Shown here piece after piece: positions 11,566-21,379 of a stretch of 64,000 bases of DNA. Source of the DNA: JABDGM01 sp963738665 (GTDB lineage Bacteria; Planctomycetota; Planctomycetia; Pirellulales; Lacipirellulaceae); contig CAVTXL010000011.1 in assembly GCA_963738665.1 (NCBI GenBank), positions 165,560 through 229,559 on the forward strand, read 5' to 3'. A program made the position numbers and the translations under genes. Position 1 is the first letter of the stretch; each line of letters opens with the position of its first letter. A model generated the notes under the pieces. It saw only the letters and a program-made list of their open reading frames with translations, was not told where the DNA came from and did not search any database.

Positions 11566-12514
11566 ATGCATTGCAATCGGAACAGGCACGTTTTCGTGTT
11601 CGCCATCTGGGCCTCCTCCATGCTACTTGCAATAGCCGCCACCTCGGCGCACGTCTCCGCCGCCGAGCCGAAGATCCGCGTCCTGATCACCGACGGCGCC
11701 AGCAACCACGACTGGCGCCTCACCACCCGCTGCATTCGCGGCATCCTCGAGCCGACCGGCCTGTTCGATGTCGCCGTCGCGACCGCGCCTCCCACCGCCC
11801 ACTCGCCCGCTTGGGAAACCTGGCGGCCCAAGTTCCGCGATTACGACGTCGTCATTCAGCATTACAACAATCTGTTCGGCGGCGGCGCCTGGCCGGCCGA
11901 AGTTCGCGGCGTTCGAGGATTTCGTCCGCCAGGGCGGCGGCGTCTATATCTGGCACTCGGGCAATAACTCGTTTCCCGAATGGCCCGAATACAACAAAAT
12001 GATCGGCCTCGGCTGGCGCAAAAAGAATCAGGGCATCGCCCTTCGCGTCGACGACAACGAACAAATCGTCCGCATCCCCGCCGGCGAAGGGCCCGACACG
12101 AACCACGGCGACCGCATCGACGCCCTCATCGTCCGGCTTGGTGATCACCCCATTCACCAGGGCCTGCCACGCCGCTGGAAGGCCGCCAACATCGAGGTCT
12201 ACAACTACCCCCGTGGCCCCGCCGAAAACCTCGAAGTGTTGTCCTACGCCAACGACGAAGTACGCGCGAAGATGAATTGGCCGATCGAGTGGACCGTCAC
12301 CTATGGCAAAGGCCATATCTATAACTCAACGCTCGGCCATGTCTGGAAAGGCGACGTCCAGCCCGTTACCGTCCGCGACGCCGGCGTGCAAACCCTGCTC
12401 GTACGAGCACTCCAATGGCTCGCCCAGCGGCCCGTGACGTACCCCGTGCCCGCCGATTATCCCACCGCGACCGCCACCTCCGTCCGCGGCGAATTGAATT
12501 TACCAGCAGAATAG
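11566..12514 (+). CDS. ThuA-like domain protein, secreted (one frameshift)
   Basis: 315 residues after repair. A hydrophobic signal segment (VFVFAIWASSMLLAIAATSA) precedes the ThuA/class-I GATase-like fold: IRVLITDGASNHDW at the N-terminus, DYDVVIQHYNN, and the nucleophile-elbow-like region GGGVYIWHSGNNSF. In planctomycetes ThuA proteins are common beside glycosidases and oxidoreductases and are presumed to act on carbohydrates; no reaction is proven. One extra base near 11905 shifts the frame between WPAE and FAAFEDFVRQ. It follows the GH43 gene by 185 bases and may be co-regulated with it. Confidence 0.8.
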
Positions 12515-12623
12515 CCATATAGCCGGCCCCTCTGGGGCCGGTTTCCTAGCTCGCTGTCGGCCTCCCTGCGGCCGGTTTCCACCACCAACGCGCATGGCAG
12601 CACAACCCCATCCAAGGTCTACC

Positions 12624-13321
12624 ATGAAAACCCTCCCCACTCACTTCGTGCCTCTTTCGATCACCGTCACCGCCGGCCTGTTCCTCTTTCTAGCCGCCAC
12701 TCAATTCGCAGCCGCCCAAAACTTTGGCGGCACGCTAACCCGGCCCGATTCCGCAGACAAAGCGCCCCGCGCCGACGGCTTCATCCAGCGCTGGCTGGTC
12801 CTCGAACCGGTCGCCTCCGGCAGCCTCGCCCAAAACGCCGTCCAAACGGCCGTGAAATCCGAACCCTTCGCGAACCTGCTCAAGGAAATGCCCCACGACG
12901 GCGAAGAGGTAACGGTCGGCGGCAGTGAGCTCACTTGGCACGCGGTCGACACCAAAAATTACAACGTCAACCTCTATCACTTCGCTTCCTCGTTTGACAG
13001 ATCCCCCACGAACGCGCTCTTCTTGGCCCTCACTATCGTCAACTGCCCCGATGAGATGCCCGGCGTCCGCCTGGCCATCGGCTCGAACGCGGCCTCGGTT
13101 TGGTGGGTCAACGGCCAGGAGGTGATCGGCATCTACAACGACCGCCAGACGGTCGTCGATGACGGCGTCTCGAAACGCCTCACGCTCAAGAAGGGGGCCA
13201 ACTTCATTCGCGCCGCCATCGTCAACGCCGGCGGCGCCACCGACTTCTGCGCCGCCTGCTCGACCGCGAAGAAAAGCCGCTCACCAACTTCAAAATCAGC
13301 CTGCCCGCCGAAACGAAATAG
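12624..13321 (+). CDS. Secreted jelly-roll-like protein of unknown function (one frameshift)
   Basis: 232 residues after repair, starting at the ATG at 12624 (MKTLPTHFVPL) with a clear signal peptide ending near AAAQN. The body has features of galactose-binding/jelly-roll modules used for sugar binding: SVWWVNGQEVIGIYNDRQ and LTLKKGANFIRAAIVNAGG. One base is missing near 13250, in the CGCC run after TDFC. With the correction the protein ends at TAG 13319-13321 after LPAETK. It lies 110 bases after the ThuA gene on the same strand. Function is inferred from fold-like motifs only. Confidence 0.6.
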
Positions 13322-13428
13322 CAACTTTCGCAGCTGCGGCCGACTGCAAACCATCTCCCCCTGGGCGAGGGCAGGGTGAGGGAGCCCCACCAACAACAGC
13401 AAACGCAATTGTCGCTCGAATCACCAAG

Positions 13429-13511
13429 CGGAGGGCACGGGACTCGAACCCGCAACCGGTTTCCCGGCACCACATTTCCAGTGTGGCCGCTAGCCAATTC
13501 GCTTACCCTCC
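13429..13511 (-). tRNA. tRNA-Ser (anticodon GGA)
   Basis: A class II tRNA on the minus strand. The acceptor stem GGAGGGT pairs with GCCCTCC, with a G discriminator as expected for serine. The anticodon stem CCACA/TGTGG encloses the loop CTGGAAA (anticodon GGA). A long variable arm contains CCGG/CCGG, and the T arm reads GGGTTCGAGTCCC. No CCA is encoded. The 3' end faces the secreted-protein genes and the 5' side faces the debris region at 14-16 kb. Confidence 0.95.
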
Positions 13512-14261
13512 AGAACTGCGATAGAAGTCTCCATCGTATCCGGTGTTCCGACCGAGCAGAAGAGTCGAAGTGTCCGGAGCGGCCGAGCGTTGGCCGCGCA
13601 CTGGGTGAATTTGTTTCGTAGCCGGGGGCTAGCGCCCGGCGGCTAAAATTATCGGCCGGCTTGCGTTCGCGGGCGGCTCTTTCGATGGGATTTGAAACTG
13701 GTTCTGGGAACCACAAGCTGTTGTGGTTCGATTTCGCCTCGCGCTTCACGAATTTTTTTTCTGAAACGCGCGAGGCGATATTCGGACAGTACGGATCGCG
13801 GCCGATTGTGCAAGTGCCGTGGTGGCCGGTGTTTGCGAGTTGCGGTCCACCCAAAGACGAACGAATAACGCCCCAGGGGTGGGGCCAAATTCCGGACGTC
13901 CTTCGGCCGCGCAGTCGAGAATTGTGGTCGCGCGGTTGAAGCACCGTGCGCAGAGCGAGCGCGACCGCGGATCGGAACCCCATTGGGCCGCGCGGCTGGG
14001 CGAGCTATCCGGTTGCCAAAGAGCCGTATTGGGAATCTGATGTGATTCTAACCGTTGCATGAACGCCTGTCCAGACCCCTTTTTTTGGCCAGTCAGAATT
14101 GAGGGATGAGGTCGAGGATCGACGAGCCTGATGGGTTTTATCACAGCGGCACGGAGGGCACGCGAAGATAATGTCGGCCGTGGGGAAGGCGGTGAGAAGG
14201 CAATTGGGGCCGGTTGGCCGGCGGGGCGGCAATACGTTACGATCGCGCGGTCGGAGCCGGC
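13512..14261. other. Intergenic next to tRNA-Ser, no gene seen
   Basis: About 750 bases. Overlapping frames exist on both strands but none resembles a family or has a convincing start. It includes the hairpin at 13619-13645. It looks like non-coding debris between the tRNA and the restriction-enzyme fragment. Confidence 0.5.
13619..13645. repeat. GC-rich intergenic hairpin
   Basis: TAGCCG and CGGCTA arms (13619-13624 and 13640-13645) enclose a second GC-rich pairing. No T tract follows, so it is probably a dispersed palindromic repeat rather than a terminator. Confidence 0.5.
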
Positions 14262-14499
14262 AACCGCTGAACCCGAACCTGAGTCAGTCGGCCGTCGACG
14301 AGATGCTGATCCAGCACCTGTTAACGATCCGGCTGTTCGACACGATCTTCGACAACCCGGATTTTATCCGTCCCAACGTGATCGCGGGCGAGGTCGAAAA
14401 GGTGATCGCCGCGCCGGCCTCGAGGGCGTTCAACCGCGAGCAGTTTTTGAAAAGAACAAGTGGGAATACGAGAGATTTGACTTCAAGATTCGCCAATAG
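14262..14499 (+). pseudogene. Fragment of a type ISP restriction-modification enzyme
   Basis: One frame reads LSQSAVDEMLIQHLLTIRLF, then DTIFDNPDFIRPNVIAGEVE and SRAFNREQFLK. This block is characteristic of the region linking the helicase and methyltransferase parts of large single-chain type ISP restriction enzymes (LlaGI-like), which are over 1,500 residues long. Only about 65 residues remain here. After FLK the frame changes and ends with FDFKIRQ and a stop at 14497-14499. No start codon or flanking domains survive, so this is a relic of a lost phage-defence gene. Confidence 0.55.
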
Positions 14500-14649
14500 G
14501 CCACGGACTACGCGGAGTGTTCGGATTTCGTCGTGTCGAGAATAGAGGTAATTCTCAAAAAGACAATTGAATCAGCCAACAAAACGCCAGACAATAAATG
14601 CTACGGTGGGTTTCTTCAAGACTATGCCCCCGACACCCGGCCCAAACAG

Positions 14650-15798
14650 CTACCTCAATCCCTCGATCAGCTTCTTCAATGCCGGGATGGTTTCCTGGTG
14701 GATCTTTTGCTCGGATGGCACGTAGCTCTGTTGCGGAGGAGGAGCTACAAGTGCATGCTCGAGTTGCGTTTTGAACTCCTCTGCTGCCAATTCGCTCATG
14801 GCGGGATACTCTCTTGCGACCCAGGCCTCCCTGGCATCTGGTCGGTTAACGTCAGGTCTCCCATTACCCAGGAGGAGACGAGGGAATAGTTCGCGCACAT
14901 CGCTGGGTGCAAGGAACGCACCGATACCGTGCATCAGGGGGCGTTGGCACGCCTGGACGAAATGTGCGTTCAGCACCACCTTTAAGTGGCCGAGGATTAA
15001 CTTGCGTTCCTCTTCATCAAGAAACTGTAGGTCACTGGCCCGAAAAAAATGCCTCTCGTACATGTCAATCCTGGCAGGGACTGCCGCCTTGAGCGTGGCT
15101 TCGTACTTCAGCACTGCCTCGTGTTTTACCGGGCTGTCAGCCTGGTCGAAGCATATTCGATAGCACTTTTCGAAAGTCTCGCCCGGGCTATTCTTGTTGT
15201 CAGAGTTTGCCTTCCAGCGTTCGAGAGAATCCGGCAGGTATTTGAGAAGGAGCAAGCGTCGCTCAGTGTCGTTTATTCCCTTTAGGTGGTCGTCAAGGAT
15301 TGTAGTCCTTGGATGCCGGAGTAGTTTCTCCGTAATATCGTCCGCAGTGGGACCGTATACTTCCATTCTCTTTTTCACGACATCGCCAACGATCCGCTTT
15401 ACGATAGCCTCCGCCAAAGCAGCCCCGTCGCTGTCAACCCGCTCTCTCAGCCGCTTCATTCGGCCTGGGTGAATCAAGTTACGGAAGTTCTTGATGACCG
15501 TACAGGTCTTCTCGGCGTCGTCGTCGAGGATGTGTTCCGCTTGACACGCCTCGATGCAATCTGAAAGATCCATTTTCAGGATCCTTTCATCGTCCCATTG
15601 GTTGTACTTGACGGCGAAGAGGTAGTCGATGAGGACGGCCTCGACGATGCTCCCGGCGAGGACGTGAACGCACTTCCACGCCCCGGCTATCCTTGTCGAC
15701 TCGAGTTCAGCAAGGTCGTTTTCGAGACTGCTTCGGAACTCGTCGTCAGTGATAAATCGGAAGAGTGACTGTTCAAGCGGCTTGATCTCGGCAATCAT
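14650..15798 (-). CDS. HEPN-like domain protein, possible defence or abortive-infection type
   Basis: An intact 382-residue gene, with no frameshift. I do not recognise the full-length family. Residues 20-120 are helical and contain NFRNLIHPGR (about 113-122), which resembles the R...H region of HEPN/DUF4145-type domains; some of these are toxic RNases. The rest is helical and charged, with no signal peptide or membrane segment. Base composition is visibly lower in GC than in the neighbouring chromosomal genes, and it sits between restriction-enzyme and DUF559 fragments beside a tRNA. Both points suggest horizontal transfer. An anti-phage role is inference only. Confidence 0.55.
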   Translation of the reverse strand: MIAEIKPLEQSLFRFITDDEFRSSLENDLAELESTRIAGAWKCVHVLAGSIVEAVLIDYLFAVKYNQWDDERILKMDLSDCIEACQAEHILDDDAEKTCTVIKNFRNLIHPGRMKRLRERVDSDGAALAEAIVKRIVGDVVKKRMEVYGPTADDITEKLLRHPRTTILDDHLKGINDTERRLLLLKYLPDSLERWKANSDNKNSPGETFEKCYRICFDQADSPVKHEAVLKYEATLKAAVPARIDMYERHFFRASDLQFLDEEERKLILGHLKVVLNAHFVQACQRPLMHGIGAFLAPSDVRELFPRLLLGNGRPDVNRPDAREAWVAREYPAMSELAAEEFKTQLEHALVAPPPQQSYVPSEQKIHQETIPALKKLIEGLR

Positions 15799-15991
15799 TG
15801 CTCGCCCCTTCGGCGTTGGTTAGACCACTCGCTTCGGACACGTGGTACTGTGAGGAAGTTCACTCCCCCTCGTTCTCTGCACTGTGTCCAAACGGATTGT
15901 TATGTCAAATTCAGGCGTGATTCAGTAGAGGAGATCGCATCTGCCTGGCAAGTAATTCGTCGGTCGTTGGTCGGACGATCGGTAGTCCCAC

Positions 15992-16310
15992 TTGGCATCC
16001 ATTTATCCTGCGGCGGCCACCGCGTCAAGCAAGCGCATCCGCAACTCTCGCGGCTATAAGTTCCGCCGTCAGCACCCGTTGCGCCCGTGCGTGCTGGACG
16101 TCTTCTGTAAAGAGAGAATGTTGGTTATTGAGCTAGACGGTGCGGGGCCCAAGGCGAAGAGAAGCAGTTGTGCGACGAGCGCCGCAGCGAGTACCTTTCA
16201 CAATAGGGCATTCGCCGTTCGCGATTCCGTAATGACGCATGCACAACGATACAGTGCGCGTACTTCAAGATATTCTGGCTGCGCTGCGAGCGGGGGCAGC
16301 TGACGGCTGA
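15992..16310 (+). pseudogene. DUF559 endonuclease-like gene remnant
   Basis: The frame starting before 16038 reads RGYKFRRQHPLRPCVLDVFC and then MLVIELDG, the diagnostic core of DUF559 (Vsr/PD-(D/E)XK-like) proteins. It then shifts to another frame with EEKQLCDERRSEYLSQ, followed by a stop, and later VLQDILAALRAGAA. The order matches a whole DUF559 protein of about 110-120 residues broken by at least one frameshift and a stop. The N-terminal AR..R...T..E motif is not seen. It lies immediately downstream of rho in a convergent orientation. Confidence 0.6.
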
Positions 16311-16346
16311 TGGCCCTGCCCGGGTTGAACGGCACCGCAGCCTTCA

Positions 16347-17669
16347 TTAATCCTGCGGCTGAATCAGCTTGATAAACTCTTTATTCGAGTTGAATTTGCC
16401 GAGCTTCGTCGTTAGCTGTTCCATCGCGTCGACGTGGTGCATACTCGACAACGTCCTCCGCAGCATCGTCGCGGCGTGCAGCGTTTCTTGCGGCAGCAGC
16501 TTTTCTTCGCGGCGGGTGCCCGATTGCTCGATGTCGATCGCCGGCCAGATGCGGCGGTCGGCCAGCTTGCGGTCGAGCACCAGCTCCATGTTGCCGGTCC
16601 CCTTGAACTCCTGGAAAATCAGATCGTCCATGCGGCTGCCCGTGTCGATCAACGCGGTGCCGACCACCGTCAGCGAGCCGCCTTCTTCGAACGCGCGGGC
16701 CGTGGCAAACAGCTTCTTTGGCACGTCCATCGCTTTGATGTCCACGCCGCCGCTCATCGTGCGGCCCGTATTGCCGACCCATTTGTTGAACGCCCGCGCC
16801 AGCCGCGTGATCGAATCCAAGAGCATGAACACGTCCTTGCCCATTTCGGCCAACCGCCTGCACCGCTCGACCACCAACTGCGACAGCCGGACATGGCTTT
16901 CGACGTCGCGGTCAAGGCTGGAGGCGAACACCTCACCCTTGATGATCCGCTGCATGTCGGTCACTTCTTCGGGCCGCTCGTCCACCAAGAGCACGATCAT
17001 CGCGATATCGGGGTAGTTGGTCGTGACCGCATTGGAGATGTTCTGGATCAGGATGGTCTTGCCCGTCCGCGGCGGCGCCACGATCAGCGCCCGCTGGCCT
17101 TTTCCCAGCGGCGTGAGCAGGTCCATCACCCGCGTGCTGATCGGCTGCTGGCCCGTTTCCAAGCGAAGCCATTCTTCCGGGTTGATCGGCGTGAGCTCGT
17201 CGAAGCTCTTCACCTTCGAGTAGTGTTCCGGCGCAATGCCATCGACGTCCAAAATCTCTTTGAGGCGCGGGCCCTGGCCGCGGCGGTGCCGCTGAACCAT
17301 GCCGCTGATCAGTACGCCTTCCCGCAGACCGAACTTCTCGATCATCGTGCCCGGCACGAAGGGATCGGTTCGCTCGCGGGTGAAATTCGTGGCTGGATCG
17401 CGGAGAAAGCCGTACCCGTTGGGGTGCATCTCCAGCACGCCCGAGCCAGCCACCAGCGGCAGTGGTTCGCCATTATCGGGGTAATCCATTTCCTGCCGGC
17501 TGGCCATCGCCGGTCCGCCGCCTGAGCGGCGCCGGCCGCCCCGGCCCTGGCCCCCTTGCCGGCCCTGGTTTCCGCGGCTGCCGTAACCTCCCTGTTGACG
17601 TCCTCGGTAGCGGCCACCGCCTCCGCCGCCTCCGCCACCGCCCCCACGCTTCTTTTTGGCCATGTGCAT
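16347..17669 (-). CDS. rho: Transcription termination factor Rho with Gly/Arg-rich N-terminus
   Basis: Hexameric RNA helicase that ends transcription. The ATG at 17669 has GAAGGA upstream; a second ATG lies at 17663. Residues 1-55 are disordered and rich in Gly, Arg and Gln (an 11-Gly run, RGRQQGG, RGNQGRQGG). The cold-shock-like RNA-binding domain follows with GVLEMHPNGYGFLRDPATNF. The ATPase core has APPRTGKT (Walker A), LLVDERPEEVTDM and LLDSITRLARAFN. The core is complete to the normal C-terminus (IQPQD), total 440 residues. It has a long upstream intergenic region (17670-18622), as expected for an autoregulated gene. Confidence 0.95.
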   Translation of the reverse strand: MHMAKKKRGGGGGGGGGGGRYRGRQQGGYGSRGNQGRQGGQGRGGRRRSGGGPAMASRQEMDYPDNGEPLPLVAGSGVLEMHPNGYGFLRDPATNFTRERTDPFVPGTMIEKFGLREGVLISGMVQRHRRGQGPRLKEILDVDGIAPEHYSKVKSFDELTPINPEEWLRLETGQQPISTRVMDLLTPLGKGQRALIVAPPRTGKTILIQNISNAVTTNYPDIAMIVLLVDERPEEVTDMQRIIKGEVFASSLDRDVESHVRLSQLVVERCRRLAEMGKDVFMLLDSITRLARAFNKWVGNTGRTMSGGVDIKAMDVPKKLFATARAFEEGGSLTVVGTALIDTGSRMDDLIFQEFKGTGNMELVLDRKLADRRIWPAIDIEQSGTRREEKLLPQETLHAATMLRRTLSSMHHVDAMEQLTTKLGKFNSNKEFIKLIQPQD

Positions 17670-18622
17670 GATGTCCTTCACAATCGTAAATGTTCGCTGC
17701 CCGGAGATGTCAGCGTTTCTTGGCCGAGTAGTTCCGTGAGAGCGTACATAGGTCCGCGGTCCGATCCGCGAATGTTCGGGTACTCACGTGCTCCTACTCA
17801 CATACGGCGGCAATAGAATCCGCCGCTCGGGAAAAAGTCGTCGCCCTCGGTGACACGAATCCATGACTTAGCGCGTAACCGTAGCGCGAATGAAAACTGG
17901 ATGCAGCTTTAAACTGCTCTGCGCGCCGTGTCTTCACAGCAACCGCGCAGGGAAAAACGTAAAAGCAGATGTCAGCGTTCACCTACCGCAATGGAACCGA
18001 CGGCCCCGAGTACGGTATCGCACCGAACCCACGGGGCCAGGGACGCTCCAACGGAAACCCTTCCGCTCAAGAAAAAATCCTGTACGCGGGAAGGCGGCCT
18101 TCGACTTGCCGGACAGCGGATGCCTGGGCGCGACGTACTTGCGACCCGTCTCTTTACTCTCGCTGCCAAGAAGCCAAAGCGTTTGGCCGGTAGAACCTGC
18201 CCCGATCGGGCAGGATGTTCAACTCATGCGTATTCTTGACCATAAATCGGCCGGTGTCAAGCTGTGCATCGATGCCGTCCGGCAAAATTTATGGGAATTT
18301 CGGCCTTCAAGTGCCTCTTCGCCCCGGGAAGTGCATATTTTCGCTCGCTTCGACACGTCGCCCAAGTGCGGCGAACCTGCTTTCAATGCTCAACAAGTTG
18401 CGGAAACATTGCTTGAAAATATCGGTCTCCGCGTCCCTGTCCTCGCCCTCAATGACCCTCCTCGGCGCCTCCTCGCCGGCATTTTCGCCAAGATTTGCCT
18501 AATCGGCAAGTTTTAACGCAAGTCGCTTGCGAACGTCGCCGATAACCCCCACGAGATGTGCGATCGCTCGCGCGGCGTGGACGCTTGCGCAACGTTTCGC
18601 CTGCAACGTCAAGGATGATGCC
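17670..18622. other. Long intergenic between rho and the thioredoxin gene
   Basis: About 950 bases with no convincing gene. A plus-strand frame at 17890-18516 lacks family resemblance and a ribosome-binding site. The palindrome CCTGCCC/GGGCAGG lies at 18196-18214. The region should contain the rho promoter and leader. Confidence 0.5.
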
Positions 18623-20186
18623 ATGTCCACTCTTCGCTGGCCGTTTGGCTTGGGAATGCTGCTCGCCGTTGTGCTGTCGCTGCCAGCGCTGGCACAGACC
18701 GACCCCCTCGCCTGGCGAACGAGCCTCGACAACGCCAAGGCCGAGGCCCGTCAGTCCGGCAAATTCGTATTGATCCACTTTTGGACCGAAGACTGCATGC
18801 CCTGCATGGCGCTGGAACGAAACGTCTTCAATCAACCCCAAGTGGCCGCAGCGATCGAGACCAGGTTCGTCCCGGTCAAACTCAATGCGAACGAAAACCC
18901 GGCCACGGCCGCCGGCATGGGCGTCACGCGCGTGCCGACCGATATCGTCATCACGCCCGACGGCGAAGTGGTCAGCAAAGGGATCAGCCCGGCGACGCCA
19001 ATGGCCTACGTCGGAGAACTGTCCAAAGTTATCGCGAATTACGCCGATCGCTCGGGACAGGCCTTCGCAGCGGCAGCGGCCACTGCCCCGATGCCGCCGC
19101 AGCTCAACGCGGCCTACGCCGGATTGCAAACCGGTCCCACGTCCATGCCCGCGCTGGTGCAAGCAAATTCGGCCCTGGCCGCCAGCCGGATCGCCGGCTC
19201 CGCGTCCCGGCCCGGCCAGATGGCGCCCAGCTATCCCATGTCCTATCAAACAGAAAATGCCGGCTCAGCCATGACGCCTCCCTTTAGCGCGCCTTTCAGG
19301 CCCAGCGACAATGCCCGCTCGCTCGAATCCGATCGCGGCTGCTGTGCAAATGAGCGCCCAGCCCACATTATCTACAAGCGCCCAATCGCCTTCTGCTCCC
19401 ACTTACAAATCACCCTTGTCGGCCGCTGCACCCGGTTACGGCGCACCGCCCACCTCCGCGCCGCCTCTCACGGTCGGCAACCAGTTCGTGCAGGCCACTG
19501 CTGGTATTCCGTCGCAAACCCAAGCGACTGCCCCGCACTCCGCCGCTGCGGAGATGGACGCCAGCGGCAGTCGCTATGCCATGGCGCCGCAAGTGCCGAC
19601 CACCTATTTAGCCGCGTCCGACAGCGGCCCGGCCGCGGTCGCCGCACCGTCGAGCACCGCGTCCTATCAAGCGAGCGCGGGCCAATCCATGTTTGGATCA
19701 CCGTCCGCACCGGCTGTTGCGGCGACCACAGTTACGCCGCCGGCCACAGCCAGTGGAACGCCGATCGCGCCCACCGCCACGCCCGATCCTCGGCAGCTTC
19801 CGCCGGGTGCGATGCCGCTCGGCTTTGACGGTTATTGCCCGGTGAGCATGCGGAACTCGAACCTAACGAAGTGGGTGCCGGGAAATCCACAGTACGGGGT
19901 CCAGCATCGCGGCCGCACGTATTGGTTTGCTGGTCCTGAGGAACAGGCCCAGTTCTGGGCCAATCCGGACGCTTTTGCCCCGGCCCTTTCCGGCCTCGAC
20001 CCCGTAATGTTTATTGATCATCACCAGCAAGTGCCGGGCACCCGCGCGCACGCCGTCGATTACGACAACATCTTCTACATGTTTGCCAGCGAAGCGTCGC
20101 TTCAGCAGTTTCAGGCCAGCCCGAAACGCTACGTCACGGCCGTCCGCGCCGCGATGGGAGCGCCACCGGCGCGCACCCTGCGCTAA
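18623..20186 (+). CDS. Secreted thioredoxin-like protein fused to a C-terminal YHS-like domain (one frameshift)
   Basis: 520 residues after repair. AAGGATG precedes the ATG at 18623, and the signal peptide ends near LPALAQ. The thioredoxin fold has the redox motif WTEDCMPCMALE (CxxC) and the cis-Pro region TRVPTDIV. A roughly 230-residue Pro/Ala/Ser-rich linker follows. The C-terminal ~120 residues hold a YHS-like unit: LGFDGYCPVSMRN, then GRTYWFAGPEEQAQFWANPD, and a second, similar FYMFASEASLQQFQASPKRY block. One extra base near 19310 breaks the frame inside the linker. Likely an envelope thiol or metal-handling protein; the substrate is unknown. Confidence 0.75.
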
Positions 20187-20282
20187 GAGCAGTATTGGTG
20201 CCACGTAAGCCGCCGATGAAGAGCAATCGACGGCCTTTCGCCCAAACGGGCAGTTCCGTCCTGAAAGGGCATAATGTGCTTG

Positions 20283-20301
20283 CCCAGGCCCAAGGCCTGG
20301 G
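20283..20301. repeat. Intergenic hairpin CCCAGGCC/GGCCTGGG, copy 2
   Basis: Same 8-bp stem as at 11470-11488 with a 3-base loop (CAA). The surrounding words (GCCCAGGCC..AAGGCCTGGGT) are shared by both copies. Confidence 0.7.
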
Positions 20302-20355
20302 TGCCGACGTTGGGGCCGCGAATCGCTAAGTGGCCTGCCGAACAATTTCAGTTGT

Positions 20356-20411
20356 AGGACGGACAATCCTGTCGGTCAAAAAGCCATACGACGGACAGAG
20401 TTGTCCGTCCT
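20356..20411. repeat. 11-bp perfect inverted repeat
   Basis: AGGACGGACAA at 20356-20366 pairs with TTGTCCGTCCT at 20401-20411 around a 34-base loop. It lies between convergent genes and has no T tract. It resembles the GGACGGA-type hairpin at 48645. Confidence 0.6.
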
Positions 20412-20599
20412 CGCGCCTACCGCAATCGCCGGTGCGACTTAGCGCTGAAACGGCGAAGTGCCCTGCGCCAAATTGGGTCCACCGCGCCCGTTCAGGGCTA
20501 TCGTAACTCAGCTTTGTTTTCACACCCCCGGCTGCGCCCTGGGACATTGCATGTTGCCGTTGCAGGACAAGAGAATGAACGGTTTTCAGCGCTGGCCAT

Positions 20600-21262
20600 T
20601 CAATCTTCCTTTAGCGTCCGCTGCAATCGCACCACCTGCGCCCGCACCTCTTCCAGCCCCGGATTCAACCGCAGTGCCCGCCGAAAGGCCTCAAGCGCGG
20701 CCATGCGATTGTTCTGCAGCATGTAGCACTGCCCCATGCCGGCCGCGGCCGTGAAGTGGTAGGGATTGATTTCCAACGCCTGGTGGCAATCCCGGATCGC
20801 CGCCTCATAATTGCCCAGATGATAATGGGCCGTGCCCCGCTGGCACCAGGCTTCTGCGATCCAGGGTGAATTCTGGATCAGCCGCGAGGCCATGCGGGCG
20901 GCTTCATCGAAACGCTTCTCGTCGTTCAGCCCGACTATCACCCGTAGCGCTTGCCGCTCGTCGCGTCCCCGCACGCGGCACCACAGTTCGCGGATGCCGC
21001 TTTCCGCGATCGTCCGCACGCCGCGGTCGCGGTCGGTCAACGCCCGGCCGAGCACCGCGTTCGACGAGTAATCGCCCAGCAAGCTCAAGGCCAAAACGGC
21101 CGCTCGCCGCGTATTGCGATCGCCCGTCGACGCCAATCGCTCGAGCGTGCCGCAGGCATACCGTTCCGCCGTTCGCTTGACGAACAGCACGCTGTCGCAG
21201 CTCGTGAGATAGCGGTTGTAATACGCCACCAAGATGGGGCTGCGGACATGATGGAGATCCAC
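20600..21262 (-). CDS. HEAT- and TPR-repeat protein
   Basis: A 220-residue cytoplasmic scaffold-type protein. The first half has HEAT-like helices (NTRRAAVLALSLLGDYSSNA, DRGVRTIAESGIRELW). The second half has three TPR units, for example AEAWCQRGTAHYHLGNYEAA, FTAAAGMGQCYMLQNN and ALEAFRRALRLNPG. The GTG at 21262 has GGAG about 8 bases upstream. Such proteins mediate protein contacts. No partner is visible in the neighbourhood, and the gene stands alone between convergent and divergent neighbours. Confidence 0.8.
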   Translation of the reverse strand: MDLHHVRSPILVAYYNRYLTSCDSVLFVKRTAERYACGTLERLASTGDRNTRRAAVLALSLLGDYSSNAVLGRALTDRDRGVRTIAESGIRELWCRVRGRDERQALRVIVGLNDEKRFDEAARMASRLIQNSPWIAEAWCQRGTAHYHLGNYEAAIRDCHQALEINPYHFTAAAGMGQCYMLQNNRMAALEAFRRALRLNPGLEEVRAQVVRLQRTLKED

Positions 21263-21341
21263 ACTATCGCTCCGTTATCACTGACCCTATGGTGCATGAT
21301 CAAGGTGGAGAGCGGTCGGGAGGCCCCCAAATCGCTGACCG

Positions 21342-21379
21342 GCAGGGGGGAAAGAATCTGGCCGATTAGGCCCCCCTGC
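21342..21379. repeat. 9-bp GC hairpin upstream of the STN gene
   Basis: GCAGGGGGG (21342-21350) pairs with CCCCCCTGC (21371-21379). It lies in the 490-base gap 21263-21752 between divergent genes, which otherwise shows no gene. Confidence 0.5.

Larger units (their letters stand above)
20187..20599. other. Intergenic with two hairpin repeats
   Basis: No gene seen. Holds the CCCAGGCC hairpin at 20283-20301 and the long-stem inverted repeat at 20356-20411, between two convergent genes. Confidence 0.55.

Noticed and set aside
17890..18516. A 208-residue plus-strand open frame upstream of the thioredoxin gene
   Set aside because: No ribosome-binding site, no family resemblance and irregular composition. 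It is probably a chance open frame in GC-rich DNA.
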